Origin: Eubacterium sp.
GTDB lineage: Bacteria; Bacillota; Clostridia; Lachnospirales; Lachnospiraceae
Length of the DNA stretch: 64,000 bases
Assembly: GCA_024690665.1 (NCBI GenBank)
Contig: JAILOU010000039.1
Location: 1-64,000 of the forward strand
Direction: 5' to 3'
Shown: positions 32,248-40,843 of the stretch, piece by piece
Numbering within the stretch: the first letter of the stretch is position 1
Layout of the letters: the number at the start of each line of letters is the position of its first letter
Program-made: the position numbers and the translations under genes
Notes under the pieces: generated by a model
What the model was told of the DNA's origin: nothing
The model's database searches: none
Seen by the model: only the letters and a program-made list of their open reading frames with translations

Positions 32248-33750
32248 ATGGCTGAGTATTCATCCGGACAAAACACAGCACCTTCCGCAATTGATTTGGG
32301 GACGATTGTAGATGATGTATGGAAAGGATTTTTGAGAATCTGGTGGTTGCTTTTGCTCATCATCAGTATCATGGCAAGTCTTTTTTACGTACATGTAAAA
32401 ATCATTTACGAACCGAAGTATACGGCTGAGGCGACTTATCTGGTAACAGCAGCTTCTTACTATGGATATACGGAAAGCTATTATAACGAGACAACGGCCT
32501 CCGGACTTGCGACATCGCTTGAATATGTGCTGAACAGTACCGTAATGCAAAAGACGATAGCAGAGGCGCTTGATGTGCAGTCTGTACCGGGAACCATTGA
32601 AGTATCGGTTGTCGAAGAGACAAATATGATTACCATTAAAGCAACAGCGGCATCTGCGCAGGTTGCATATAACATTTTACAAGCCGTGATTGAATCGTAT
32701 CCTACGATTGCCGAATCGGTAATCGGCTCAACGACGCTGGAAGTCATGAGCGAAAGTGGGGTACCGACGGAGCCGAGTAATGAAGAATGGTCAAAAGGTG
32801 CAGCCAAGACAGGAATTGTAGTTGGATTTATCATTGATATCTTACTGCTGTTTTTGTATTCACTGACAAAAAAGACGATTCGAAAAGAAAAAGATTTTTC
32901 AAAGATTTTAAATGTGCGCTGTATCGCAGCCGTACCGCATGTGCGCTTTAAAAAACGAAGTAAGCAGGCATCAAAAAGCGTAGAGGCAGTTTTGATGGAC
33001 AACTTCCGTGTGCCACCGGGATTTGTTGAGGCAATGCGTTCTGTGCGCCGAAGAATAGAAAATCACAGTCTTGATACCAGAGATAAAGTGTATCTGGTAA
33101 CGAGTGCTTTGCCGGAAGAAGGAAAAAGTACAGTTGCAGCCAATATCGCATTGTCGTTGGCACTCAAAGGCGAGAAAGTTGTAATTGTAGACATGGACCT
33201 TCGAAATCCTTCTTTGGCAGACAGCTTTGTTCTTGATAAAGTAAAGTGTGGAACCATTGATGTCTTAAAAGAACGAAAGCAGATAGAGGATGCACTCGTC
33301 CGGTATAAAGACACTTCTCTTATGATTCTTCCGGGAGGAAAAGCAATTTCGAAGACTTCGAGAGTGCTTAGTTCGGAAAAGGTAGAGAAGATGATTACGA
33401 CACTGAAAAAAGAATTTGATCATGTAATCTTAGATACACCGCCATGCGCATTGCTTACAGATGCAACGATGGTGGCAGCACAGGCTGAGGCCGCAATCTT
33501 TGTTGTGCGACAGGACTTTGCAAGAGTAGATAAGATTTACGAAGGAATTGAGAACCTTGCTGAAACCGGTGTAGATATCATGGGGTGTCTTTTAAATGGA
33601 GCCGAAGTCGGACTGACAGGAGCCGGATATTCGAAATCTTATTCTTATGCCCGTTATGGATATGGACATGGAGATAAGAGGTACGGATATGGTTATGGTG
33701 GATATGGTATGAAAGAAGAAGGTTCTGACGCTGAAAAAAATGATAAATAG
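32248..33750 (+). CDS. second Wzz/BY-kinase fusion
   Basis: A 500-residue paralogue of the preceding gene with the same plan: two helices (about 32-52 and 190-212), a Wzz domain between them, Walker A PEEGKSTVAANI, Walker A' VVIVDMDLRNPSL, Walker B HVILDTPPCALLTDA, and a tail with about ten tyrosines in Gly/Arg-rich sequence. The start is the ATG at 32248 after GGAGGGTGAG; the reading frame is open further upstream but that is shadow of the previous gene's Tyr-rich tail. A weak hairpin overlaps its stop (about 33743-33767). Confidence 0.93.
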   Translation: MAEYSSGQNTAPSAIDLGTIVDDVWKGFLRIWWLLLLIISIMASLFYVHVKIIYEPKYTAEATYLVTAASYYGYTESYYNETTASGLATSLEYVLNSTVMQKTIAEALDVQSVPGTIEVSVVEETNMITIKATAASAQVAYNILQAVIESYPTIAESVIGSTTLEVMSESGVPTEPSNEEWSKGAAKTGIVVGFIIDILLLFLYSLTKKTIRKEKDFSKILNVRCIAAVPHVRFKKRSKQASKSVEAVLMDNFRVPPGFVEAMRSVRRRIENHSLDTRDKVYLVTSALPEEGKSTVAANIALSLALKGEKVVIVDMDLRNPSLADSFVLDKVKCGTIDVLKERKQIEDALVRYKDTSLMILPGGKAISKTSRVLSSEKVEKMITTLKKEFDHVILDTPPCALLTDATMVAAQAEAAIFVVRQDFARVDKIYEGIENLAETGVDIMGCLLNGAEVGLTGAGYSKSYSYARYGYGHGDKRYGYGYGGYGMKEEGSDAEKNDK

Positions 33751-33772
33751 GATGAAAGTCCTATTTATGGAC

Positions 33773-33801
33773 TTGACTTTTTCCTGATTTCACTTTATGC
33801 T
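33773..33801 (+). promoter_or_regulatory. promoter of the protease gene
   Basis: TTGACT (33773-33778), a 17-base spacer, TATGCT (33796-33801). It gives the HELGH protease gene its own transcript, apart from the kinase operon. Confidence 0.6.
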
Positions 33802-33875
33802 TAATACAATCAAAATGTTAATTAGTAGAACTATATTCAGATAATCCATGGATGGATTTGGAAGGAATGATGGAT

Positions 33876-34817
33876 ATGAAAAAGAAAATTGTGAATGCTG
33901 CAATAGGAGGGTGTATTCTCGTAGCATTGGGAATTGGACAGATGGTATATAGCGGCGGCGACACACAGGTTGCGACTGCTGAAGAGGAAGTTCAGCAGGA
34001 GGCTCAGGTCGAAGAAGATACACAGACTCCGGATACTATTGAGGATTTTGAGGATGAAGTAAAAGAAGAAGAAGGCGAAGTAACGGCAGATGATGGAGAA
34101 GAAATCATCTTGGAAGAAGAAGTGCCTCTTTCTGATGGAGAAAAGGTTTCAAAGAAAAAAGAAACATTATCCAAAAAGACAACAACTTCAACAAAAAAAC
34201 TCAGTAAGAAATCAAAGAAGTCTAAGACAAACAAGAAGACAACCGTTAAGTGGAAGAAAGTAACTTCAAGTACACGTACATCCAAGGTATGTAAAAAGAC
34301 AATCACAACAACGGTTAAGAAAACAGTTTATAAGAAGGGATCAAAGAAAGCCAAGGTTAAGACTACGGTTACCAAGACCCTTGAGACAACAACAACTGTA
34401 ACGGAAAATGGCGAATATAATATTGCAACATATGCCAAGAAGGCAGACTCCGAACTTATCAGTAAGTTTAAGAGCTCGGGATATACCTATGTGATTGATT
34501 CTACACTTTCCACAACCGGTGTATTCTCACCGACAAGAAAACTGATTTCACTTGCATATCACAGTGATGTTGTCTATCATGAACTTGGACATTATCTGGC
34601 ATATGTAACCGGTAAGTCGGATAAGAGTACAGACTTTGCAGCAATCTATGAAGAAGAAAAGGACGATTACGCAGGAACAAATAAATCTTACGTAACCTCT
34701 ACAGCGGCAGAGTATTTTGCACAAAGTTACAGACTTTATTGTACAGATGCTTCTACACTAAAGAAGACCTGTCCAAAGACATATGCATTTATCGAAGACA
34801 GACTTGCAGAACTTTAA
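33876..34817 (+). CDS. secreted zinc metalloprotease-like protein (ATLF/PPEP type)
   Basis: A 313-residue exported protein. Signal peptide or anchor at 1-27, an acidic Glu-rich region (36-90), then a strongly basic Lys/Thr/Ser-rich region (91-170). The C-terminal domain has the zinc motif HELGH at 235-239 and a second-helix glutamate at 279 in STAAEYFAQSYRLY, the spacing of anthrax-lethal-factor-like (M34) proteases, which include the Pro-Pro endopeptidases of Clostridioides. Such proteases can cut surface adhesins. Start at ATG 33876, nine bases after GGAAGGA. It has its own promoter and terminator. Confidence 0.82.
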   Translation: MKKKIVNAAIGGCILVALGIGQMVYSGGDTQVATAEEEVQQEAQVEEDTQTPDTIEDFEDEVKEEEGEVTADDGEEIILEEEVPLSDGEKVSKKKETLSKKTTTSTKKLSKKSKKSKTNKKTTVKWKKVTSSTRTSKVCKKTITTTVKKTVYKKGSKKAKVKTTVTKTLETTTTVTENGEYNIATYAKKADSELISKFKSSGYTYVIDSTLSTTGVFSPTRKLISLAYHSDVVYHELGHYLAYVTGKSDKSTDFAAIYEEEKDDYAGTNKSYVTSTAAEYFAQSYRLYCTDASTLKKTCPKTYAFIEDRLAEL

Positions 34818-34829
34818 GATTAAGAATAA

Positions 34830-34858
34830 GGCTTGCTCGAAAGAGCAGGCCTTTTTTT
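34830..34858 (+). terminator. intrinsic terminator after the protease gene
   Basis: A 9-bp stem GGCTTGCTC/GAGCAGGCC with GAAA tetraloop, then seven T (34852-34858). Confidence 0.92.
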
Positions 34859-34892
34859 GTGCGAGAAATGCAACCGGGCGGCGTATCTTTAC

Positions 34893-34921
34893 TTGTGAAT
34901 AAAATTCAAAACAATTATAAT
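34893..34921 (+). promoter_or_regulatory. promoter of the pilus-like operon
   Basis: TTGTGA (34893-34898), a 17-base spacer, TATAAT (34916-34921), 28 bases before the first ATG. No other promoter is evident up to 39665. Confidence 0.7.
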
Positions 34922-34949
34922 AAAACTAGTTATACGCAGGAGAGAATAT

Positions 34950-35888
34950 ATGAGAAAGTTCATTCGTAAATCTTGTATGATCACTCTGCTGGTAATTGGG
35001 ATAACCGCAATTGGTGGATGCAGTGAAAAGACAGATGTATCATCGGAAGATTCGGCTGCAGAACAAACGACCGGAGGATATGAGATGCCGGAATTTATGG
35101 ATGCGGAATTTTCTAAAGATGAAGCAACCGTCTATGAAGATGGAAGCGTGCTGGTCGATGAAACGAAACTTTCATCCGGTTATCTTGCAATCAGCGCAGA
35201 GGAAGATAATGAATTAAAACTTAAGATTACACATAGCGAGGAAAGCTATATATACGATATTGCCAATGATGGAACCGCTGAGTTCTTTCCGCTTAACATG
35301 GGAGACGGAACGTATGAGGTTGTGATACTGGGGTTTGTATCAGAGGCAAAGTACGCGAAGATCTTCTCGGCAGATTACGAGGTGTCAATGGAAAATGAAT
35401 TTGACCCGTATATCAGACCAAACAAGGTTGTAACGTATTCGCAGGATTCAGAGTGTGTAAAACTAGTGACGGAACTTGCGAAAAAAGCAGAAGATGATGC
35501 GGATCTTGTATCAATTGTATATGAGTATCTATGTGATCATGTCAGCTATGACAATGAAAAGGCGGAAACGGTAGAATCAGGATATCTTCCGAATCCGGAT
35601 GAAACGTTAGAGACGGGAAAGGGCATTTGTTTTGATTATGCAGCGCTGGCAGCGTCGATGTTTCGAAGTGCGGGTATACCTTGTCAGTTGATTACCGGAT
35701 ATGTATCTCCGAGTAATGTGTATCACGCATGGAATAAAGTGTATCTTGAATCACAGGGCTGGGTGACAGTAGAGATTGCGGCAGATGCCAAGGACTGGAA
35801 CCGAATTGATATTACATTTGCAGCCAGTGGTGTTGATACAGAAAAAGTAGAAGATGATACGTTGTATACGCAGCGATATGTTTATTAA
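34950..35888 (+). CDS. lipoprotein with transglutaminase-like domain
   Basis: A 312-residue lipoprotein. Signal peptide with lipobox IGGC (cysteine near residue 25), a beta-rich N-terminal part, then a transglutaminase-like fold. Its catalytic cysteine is in GKGICFDYAALAASMF, histidine in NVYHAWNKVYL, and the acidic third residue in WVTVEIAADAKDW is likely Glu or Asp. Such domains act as proteases or amide-bond enzymes on surface proteins. It is the first gene of the operon for the pilus-like apparatus (18 bases before the PilC-like gene), so it may process or crosslink surface subunits. Confidence 0.85.
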   Translation: MRKFIRKSCMITLLVIGITAIGGCSEKTDVSSEDSAAEQTTGGYEMPEFMDAEFSKDEATVYEDGSVLVDETKLSSGYLAISAEEDNELKLKITHSEESYIYDIANDGTAEFFPLNMGDGTYEVVILGFVSEAKYAKIFSADYEVSMENEFDPYIRPNKVVTYSQDSECVKLVTELAKKAEDDADLVSIVYEYLCDHVSYDNEKAETVESGYLPNPDETLETGKGICFDYAALAASMFRSAGIPCQLITGYVSPSNVYHAWNKVYLESQGWVTVEIAADAKDWNRIDITFAASGVDTEKVEDDTLYTQRYVY

Positions 35889-35905
35889 CTAATGGAGGAG
35901 TATTC

Positions 35906-36949
35906 ATGGCAGAAAAGCAGATGGATTACGCTTATGTCAGTGTGTTTTGTGAAAATATGGCAATGATGCTTTCGGGAGGAATCGTGCCGGAGGAAGCCAT
36001 AGGATTATTGATTGATGATTCTGACAAGAATCGCTATTACGATTCTTTAAAGGAAGTGCAAAAAAAACTTGTGTTGGGACAGGGGATGACCGATGCTGTC
36101 GCAACTTGTGATTTTTTACCGGAATATGCCAAGCAGATGGTGCGAATCGGGGAACAGTCGGGAAGACTTGATAAAGCGTTTTTAGCATTGGCGGATTATT
36201 ATCAAAAACAGGAAGGCATTATTACCAGATTAAAGTCGGCAGTGCTGTATCCATTTGTCCTGTTGATTTTAATGTGTGTGGTTTTGATTGTGATGGTATC
36301 AAAGGTGTTGCCGGTATTTATCGGTGTGTATGAGAATCTTGCCGGAACGATTGCCGGATCTTCTTATGCTTATGTCAGTGTATCGGTAGTTGTCGGAATT
36401 GTAGCACTTGTAATTACGCTTGTTACAGCAGTGATCTTGTTGATTGGAATGCTGATGTATCGATCCGCAAAAGGAAGAGTTAAGATCTCAAATATTCTGC
36501 AAAAAACGCGCATTACCGGAGCAGCATCGTATCAGATGGCACTGGCACAGTGTCTGCAGGCGCTTAGTACGCTGGTGGCAAGTGGTATGAATACAGATGA
36601 AGCACTCTATCAGACTGAGAAGACAATAGAGCATCGTGAACTGAAAGAAAAGATTGGGCAGGTACTCGAAGATATGCAGGGAGCAAAGTCGCTTGCGCAG
36701 TCATTTTACGAAAGACAGATTCTACCGCCGCTTTATGCACGAATGCTGATTACCGGAACACATTCAGGAAGAATTGATCAGACACTGGTTAAGATATCAG
36801 ATACGATTAGTGAAAACGCAGCAGACGAAGTGACCGGAGTCATTGATAAGGTGGAGCCGATTCTGACCGGCTTTTTGACCGCTGCGATTGGAATTACGCT
36901 GCTTAGTGTTATGCTTCCACTGATTGGTATCTTGGGAACGATAGGATAA
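35906..36949 (+). CDS. type II secretion/type IV pilus platform protein (GspF/PilC family)
   Basis: A 347-residue inner-membrane platform. Two GspF domains, each with a cytoplasmic helical bundle: first copy around MVRIGEQSGRLDKAF, second around LITGTHSGRIDQTL. Helices lie near 110-135, 155-185 and 320-345. In pilus and secretion systems this protein sits on the ATPase ring and couples it to subunit movement. TGGAGGAG precedes the ATG. It is the only platform gene here and pairs with the PilT-like ATPase at the operon end. Confidence 0.93.
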   Translation: MAEKQMDYAYVSVFCENMAMMLSGGIVPEEAIGLLIDDSDKNRYYDSLKEVQKKLVLGQGMTDAVATCDFLPEYAKQMVRIGEQSGRLDKAFLALADYYQKQEGIITRLKSAVLYPFVLLILMCVVLIVMVSKVLPVFIGVYENLAGTIAGSSYAYVSVSVVVGIVALVITLVTAVILLIGMLMYRSAKGRVKISNILQKTRITGAASYQMALAQCLQALSTLVASGMNTDEALYQTEKTIEHRELKEKIGQVLEDMQGAKSLAQSFYERQILPPLYARMLITGTHSGRIDQTLVKISDTISENAADEVTGVIDKVEPILTGFLTAAIGITLLSVMLPLIGILGTIG

Positions 36950-36953
36950 TGCT

Positions 36954-37280
36954 ATGTATATTGAAAAAAGGTCACCAAAACAAATTCGAATAAGGATGGC
37001 AGTTTCCATTGTCATTGTGGCGATTGGAATTGCAATTGTGTGCTTTGTGGTGCAGGGGCTTAGGGCTCAGCAGACCGAGCAGCAAAAAGAAGAACTTGAA
37101 AAGACCATCTTGCAGGCATGCGTACAGTGTTATGCCGTTGAGGGGGTCTATCCGGCAAATGTATCATATTTGGAGGACAACTATGGCCTCACGATTAATC
37201 ACGATAAATTTATTATTTCCTATGAAGCATATTCTTCGAATCTGCTTCCGGAAGTAAAAGTACTTGTAAAGGGAGAGTAA
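36954..37280 (+). CDS. pseudopilin-like small membrane protein
   Basis: A 108-residue protein with a basic N-terminus, one hydrophobic helix (about 15-36), an amphipathic Gln/Glu-rich helix and a small C-terminal domain (CYAVEGVYPANVSYLEDNYGL) that resembles pseudopilin globular parts. It lacks the glycine before the cleavage site and the Glu at +5 expected of type IV prepilins. Five bases after the PilC-like gene. Role as minor subunit is inferred from context. Confidence 0.75.
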   Translation: MYIEKRSPKQIRIRMAVSIVIVAIGIAIVCFVVQGLRAQQTEQQKEELEKTILQACVQCYAVEGVYPANVSYLEDNYGLTINHDKFIISYEAYSSNLLPEVKVLVKGE

Positions 37281-37282
37281 GT

Positions 37283-37774
37283 ATGCGGGCGCGAAGTAAG
37301 GTGCAGGGTGCATCGATTAGCATGCTAATTTTATATGGGATTTTAATTGTCGCGCTTTTGGTTTTGACACTGGCCGGTTGCAGACTGTATAAAGTTTTTA
37401 CAAACAATCGTATGGCCAATGAAAGAGAGCGGGCTGTGTTGTCTTATCTGCAGGGAAAGGTTTCTTCGCTGGATGTTGCCGGTGCAATAATGGTTGAGGA
37501 TGGCCCGCAGGGAGATTCGGATATGCTTGTGCTTGCAGAAGAAGGAACCGATTATGAGACAAGAATCTTTATCTATGACGGGGAATTGATGGAACTGTTT
37601 ACACAGACATCAGCACCGACAGACCCGGACGATGCAGAGGTGATTGCACAAGAAGATTGTCTTAAAATAACGCTTCAAAGCGAAGGGGCGCTTATGCAGG
37701 TAACAACTTCACAGGGAACAGCCTGTATGGCAATTAGAAGCGCTAAGGGAGGTACAGATGAAAGAGAAAATTAA
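37283..37774 (+). CDS. DUF4860-like pilus-operon protein
   Basis: A 163-residue protein with a short basic start, one helix (about 14-33) and an extracytoplasmic beta-rich domain. I believe it matches DUF4860, a family found in clostridial pilus-like operons. The sequence VQGASISMLILYG looks like a prepilin leader, but +5 is Met rather than Glu. It starts three bases after the previous stop and overlaps the next gene by 17 bases. Confidence 0.75.
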   Translation: MRARSKVQGASISMLILYGILIVALLVLTLAGCRLYKVFTNNRMANERERAVLSYLQGKVSSLDVAGAIMVEDGPQGDSDMLVLAEEGTDYETRIFIYDGELMELFTQTSAPTDPDDAEVIAQEDCLKITLQSEGALMQVTTSQGTACMAIRSAKGGTDEREN

Positions 37775-38198
37775 AAACACATCTGCTTTCTCCTATGGGC
37801 TGGAAATGATTATTCTCGTGTTTATCTTTCTGGTGGTTGCGGCAATCCTGATTAAACTCTACGGAGCTGCGGTTACAGAAAGTGAGCGGGCGCAGGAATT
37901 GCAAGACGGCGTTTTTATCTGTCGAAATGCGGCAGAAGCTTATGCTGTAAATGGAGATCTTGATGAGGTGGCGGATGCTCTGGAAATTCATATAGAACAA
38001 GACAAGGCATTGCTTGATGAGTCGCTTCAGACGGCAGAGGATGAGGCAAAGGCCAAGTATGAACTGGTCTTAGAAGCCGATGAGATAGAGCAAGGTCTGC
38101 TACAGGCTCATTTTCAGTTCTATACGATAGACGGAGAGCTAATCTATGAACTTACGACAGAAAAATATGTGCCGGAGGTGAGCGACAATGAAAACTAA
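37758..38198 (+). CDS. small membrane protein of the pilus-like operon
   Basis: A 146-residue protein with a helix near residues 17-37 (MIILVFIFLVVAAILIKLY) and a helical, Glu/Asp-rich extracytoplasmic region with a cysteine in FICRNAAEAYA. A YGLE sequence just before the helix is only vaguely prepilin-like. It overlaps both neighbours (17 and 11 bases), so expression is tightly coupled. Function unknown; a pseudopilin-like subunit is the simplest guess. Confidence 0.72.
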   Translation: MKEKIKNTSAFSYGLEMIILVFIFLVVAAILIKLYGAAVTESERAQELQDGVFICRNAAEAYAVNGDLDEVADALEIHIEQDKALLDESLQTAEDEAKAKYELVLEADEIEQGLLQAHFQFYTIDGELIYELTTEKYVPEVSDNEN

Positions 38199-38592
38199 GA
38201 AGATACGTCTTGGTACGGTATTTATCTTGTTCACCGTCGTTATGATCTGCGTGGTGGTCTTATCGGTACTAAGTATTATGACGGCAAAGGCGGATTATAA
38301 AGAGACAAAAAAAGCAGCCGATCATGTTACGGAAATATATGAAAATGAAAGCCTTGGACAAGAATGGCTTGGCAGGGTTGATGCGTGCTTAAAGGCAGAG
38401 GGTGATATCGTATGGCCACAGGATGCGACATATGAAAACGGGATCTTAAGCACAACAATCGGAGATAAGCAGCAGCTTAGTATTTCACTTAAAATTGATG
38501 AAGAAAACAGAACCTACGAAATTGTAGAATGGAAAAACGCTGCAACATGGAGCGAAGATACTTCCTTAAATTTATGGCAGGGGGATGAATAA
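38188..38592 (+). CDS. small membrane protein of the pilus-like operon
   Basis: A 134-residue protein with a helix near residues 10-32 and an extracytoplasmic domain with one cysteine (VDACLKAEG). The layout matches the three preceding small proteins: short basic tail, one helix, small outer domain. No canonical prepilin cleavage motif. The stop overlaps the ATG of the PilT-like gene by one base. Confidence 0.72.
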   Translation: MKTKKIRLGTVFILFTVVMICVVVLSVLSIMTAKADYKETKKAADHVTEIYENESLGQEWLGRVDACLKAEGDIVWPQDATYENGILSTTIGDKQQLSISLKIDEENRTYEIVEWKNAATWSEDTSLNLWQGDE

Positions 38593-39665
38593 TGGAACTG
38601 ATCGATATTTTAAAAAAATCAATTGAACTTGGAGCATCGGATATCTTTGTCGTAGCCGGACTCCCGTTAACCTTTAAGGCAAATGGTAAGCAGATACGAC
38701 TTGCGGAAGAGGGAATTATGCTTCCGCCTCAGACCGCGGCAACCATCTATGCCATTTATGAACTGGCGAAAAGAAATCGAAAGCATATTGATAAGATGGA
38801 TGCAGATGATGATTTTTCATTTGCCATTAGTTCGGTAGGACGATTCCGCGTCAATGTGTTTCACCAAAGAGGTTCTCTTGCAGCTGTTATTCGTGTTATT
38901 CGTTTTGGTCTGCCATCCGCAGAGGAGATGAAAATCCCGCAGGAAGTGATGCAGGTAGCCAATTATAAAAAAGGAATTGTGCTGGTAACCGGACAGGCCG
39001 GCAGTGGTAAGTCCACGACGCTGGCGTGTATCTTAGATACGATTAATCATACGAGAGACGGACATATCCTGACCTTGGAAGATCCGGTGGAATATGTGCA
39101 TCGTCATGACAGATGTATCGTGTCACAAAGAGAAATTTTTTCCGATTCACCAAGTTATATCTCAGCGCTTCGCAGCGCACTTCGAGAAAGCCCGGATATT
39201 ATCCTGCTTGGTGAAATGCGAGACTATGAAACGATGGAGGTTGCTATGACGGCTGCTGAGACGGGGCAGTTGTTATTTAGCTCGCTTCATACAACAGGAG
39301 CAGCCAATACCGTGGATCGAATTATCGATGAATTTCCGGCCAACCAGCAGGCACAGGTCAGACTTCAATTGTCAATGGTACTGCAGGCGGTAATTTCACA
39401 GCAACTTGTTCCGGCAAAGGATGGTACGCTGATACCTGCATTTGAAATTATGTTTGTAAATCTTGCGATTCGTAATTTGATTCGTGAAAGTAAGACGCAT
39501 CAGATTGATGCCATGATTGCGTCGGGAGGAGCACAGGGCATGAGAACAATGGACATGTCTTTGTTGCAACTGTATCAGCAGGGAGTGATTGATAAAGAAG
39601 TTGCACTTACACATTGTTTAAACTTCGAAACAATGCAAAAAAAATTAGATCTCATCAGTCAGTAA
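38592..39665 (+). CDS. PilT-type secretion/pilus ATPase
   Basis: A 357-residue hexameric ATPase of the PilT class. The N-terminal domain begins ILKKSIELGASDIFV. Walker A is GQAGSGKST (134-142), the Asp box LEDPVEY, Walker B IILLGEMRD with catalytic Glu208, and the His box FSSLHTTGAANT. At 292-299 is AIRNLIRE, the motif required for retraction in PilT proteins. No PilB-type assembly ATPase, prepilin peptidase or PilM/N/O genes occur in the window, so this one enzyme may do all the mechanical work of the operon, or partners lie elsewhere. Confidence 0.94.
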   Translation: MELIDILKKSIELGASDIFVVAGLPLTFKANGKQIRLAEEGIMLPPQTAATIYAIYELAKRNRKHIDKMDADDDFSFAISSVGRFRVNVFHQRGSLAAVIRVIRFGLPSAEEMKIPQEVMQVANYKKGIVLVTGQAGSGKSTTLACILDTINHTRDGHILTLEDPVEYVHRHDRCIVSQREIFSDSPSYISALRSALRESPDIILLGEMRDYETMEVAMTAAETGQLLFSSLHTTGAANTVDRIIDEFPANQQAQVRLQLSMVLQAVISQQLVPAKDGTLIPAFEIMFVNLAIRNLIRESKTHQIDAMIASGGAQGMRTMDMSLLQLYQQGVIDKEVALTHCLNFETMQKKLDLISQ

Positions 39666-39677
39666 GAAGGCTGAGTC

Positions 39678-39713
39678 AGGACACAGGGAATAGTCCTTGT
39701 GTCCTAATTTTTT
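39678..39713 (+). terminator. intrinsic terminator of the pilus-like operon
   Basis: A 12-bp stem AGGACACAGGGA/TCCTTGTGTCCT with one G-U pair and a four-base loop, then AA and six T. Confidence 0.88.
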
Positions 39714-39815
39714 GAAAAATTAAAAAAATATGCACATAAATTAAAATAAAAAAAGGATATTCCTTTTAAAAGCGGAATACTAAAAATACGGGGCAGTTTG
39801 AAAGGAAGGCTTAAA

Positions 39816-40826
39816 GTGGCAAATATTCGAGAGAATTTAGAGCAGATGGAACGAAACACCTTAAGTAAATATGCGACATTAAGCGCAGAATCAGTCGGTC
39901 GCGCACGTGTGGAAAAGGAATGTGATATTCGTACGGTATTTCAGCGTGACAGAGACAGAATTTTGCACAGTAAGTCATTTCGGCGTCTGAAAGATAAGAC
40001 GCAGGTTTTTTTGTCTCCTGAGGGAGATCATTACAGAACCCGAATGACGCATACACTTGAGGTGTCGCAGAATGCAAGAACGATTGCGAAGGCACTTCGT
40101 CTTAATGAGGATCTGGTGGAAGCAATTGCACTTGGTCATGATCTTGGACATACACCATTTGGTCATGCCGGTGAGAGAAGTCTGAATGCAATCTGTCCGA
40201 TGGGATTTCATCACAACGAACAAAGTGTACGAATTGTAGAAGTTTTGGAAAAGGATGGACGAGGTCTGAACCTGACATGGGAAGTAAGAGATGGCATCTT
40301 GAATCATCAGACATCGCGCATGCCAAAAACCGCAGAAGGTAAGGTGGTTCGATTATCAGACAAGCTGGCATATATCAATCACGATATGGATGATGCGATT
40401 CGTGCAGGGGTATTAAGGGAAGCTGATATTCCGCATAACCTTAGGTTAAAACTCGGCGGAACAACAAGAGAGCGTCTGAATACACTGATTCATGATATTG
40501 TAACGACATCGCTTTCGCGAGGTCAGATCTGTATGTCAGAAGAAATTGAAGATGCGATGAGAGGACTTCGTACCTTCTTGTTTGAGCATGTGTATACGAA
40601 TCCGGTAGCCAAAGGCGAAGAGGGAAAAGCCGTAGAGATGGTTGCCAAATTATATGAGTATTACATTGCGCACCCGGATGAGATGTCACAGACCTATCTG
40701 AATCTGCTGAATAAAGGAGAGCAGACGGAGATTGTGGTATGTGATTACATCTCAGGAATGACCGATCAGTACGCAGTGCATAAGTTTGAAAGTTTGTTTA
40801 TTCCAAGTTCTTGGAAGAAATATTAG
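39816..40826 (+). CDS. dgt: deoxyguanosinetriphosphate triphosphohydrolase-like protein
   Basis: A 336-residue HD-domain dNTP triphosphohydrolase. Metal ligands are in RTRMTHTLEVSQ and LGHDLGHTPFGHAGE, and RRLKDKTQVF is the family nucleotide-binding segment. It releases triphosphate from dNTPs and helps set nucleotide pools. I chose the GTG at 39816 (VANIRENL), six bases after AAGGAAGG; an upstream in-frame TTG overlaps that ribosome site. It lies 17 bases before dnaG, the usual order in these clostridia. Confidence 0.93.
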   Translation: MANIRENLEQMERNTLSKYATLSAESVGRARVEKECDIRTVFQRDRDRILHSKSFRRLKDKTQVFLSPEGDHYRTRMTHTLEVSQNARTIAKALRLNEDLVEAIALGHDLGHTPFGHAGERSLNAICPMGFHHNEQSVRIVEVLEKDGRGLNLTWEVRDGILNHQTSRMPKTAEGKVVRLSDKLAYINHDMDDAIRAGVLREADIPHNLRLKLGGTTRERLNTLIHDIVTTSLSRGQICMSEEIEDAMRGLRTFLFEHVYTNPVAKGEEGKAVEMVAKLYEYYIAHPDEMSQTYLNLLNKGEQTEIVVCDYISGMTDQYAVHKFESLFIPSSWKKY

Positions 40827-40843
40827 GGTTAGAAGGGAACTAT

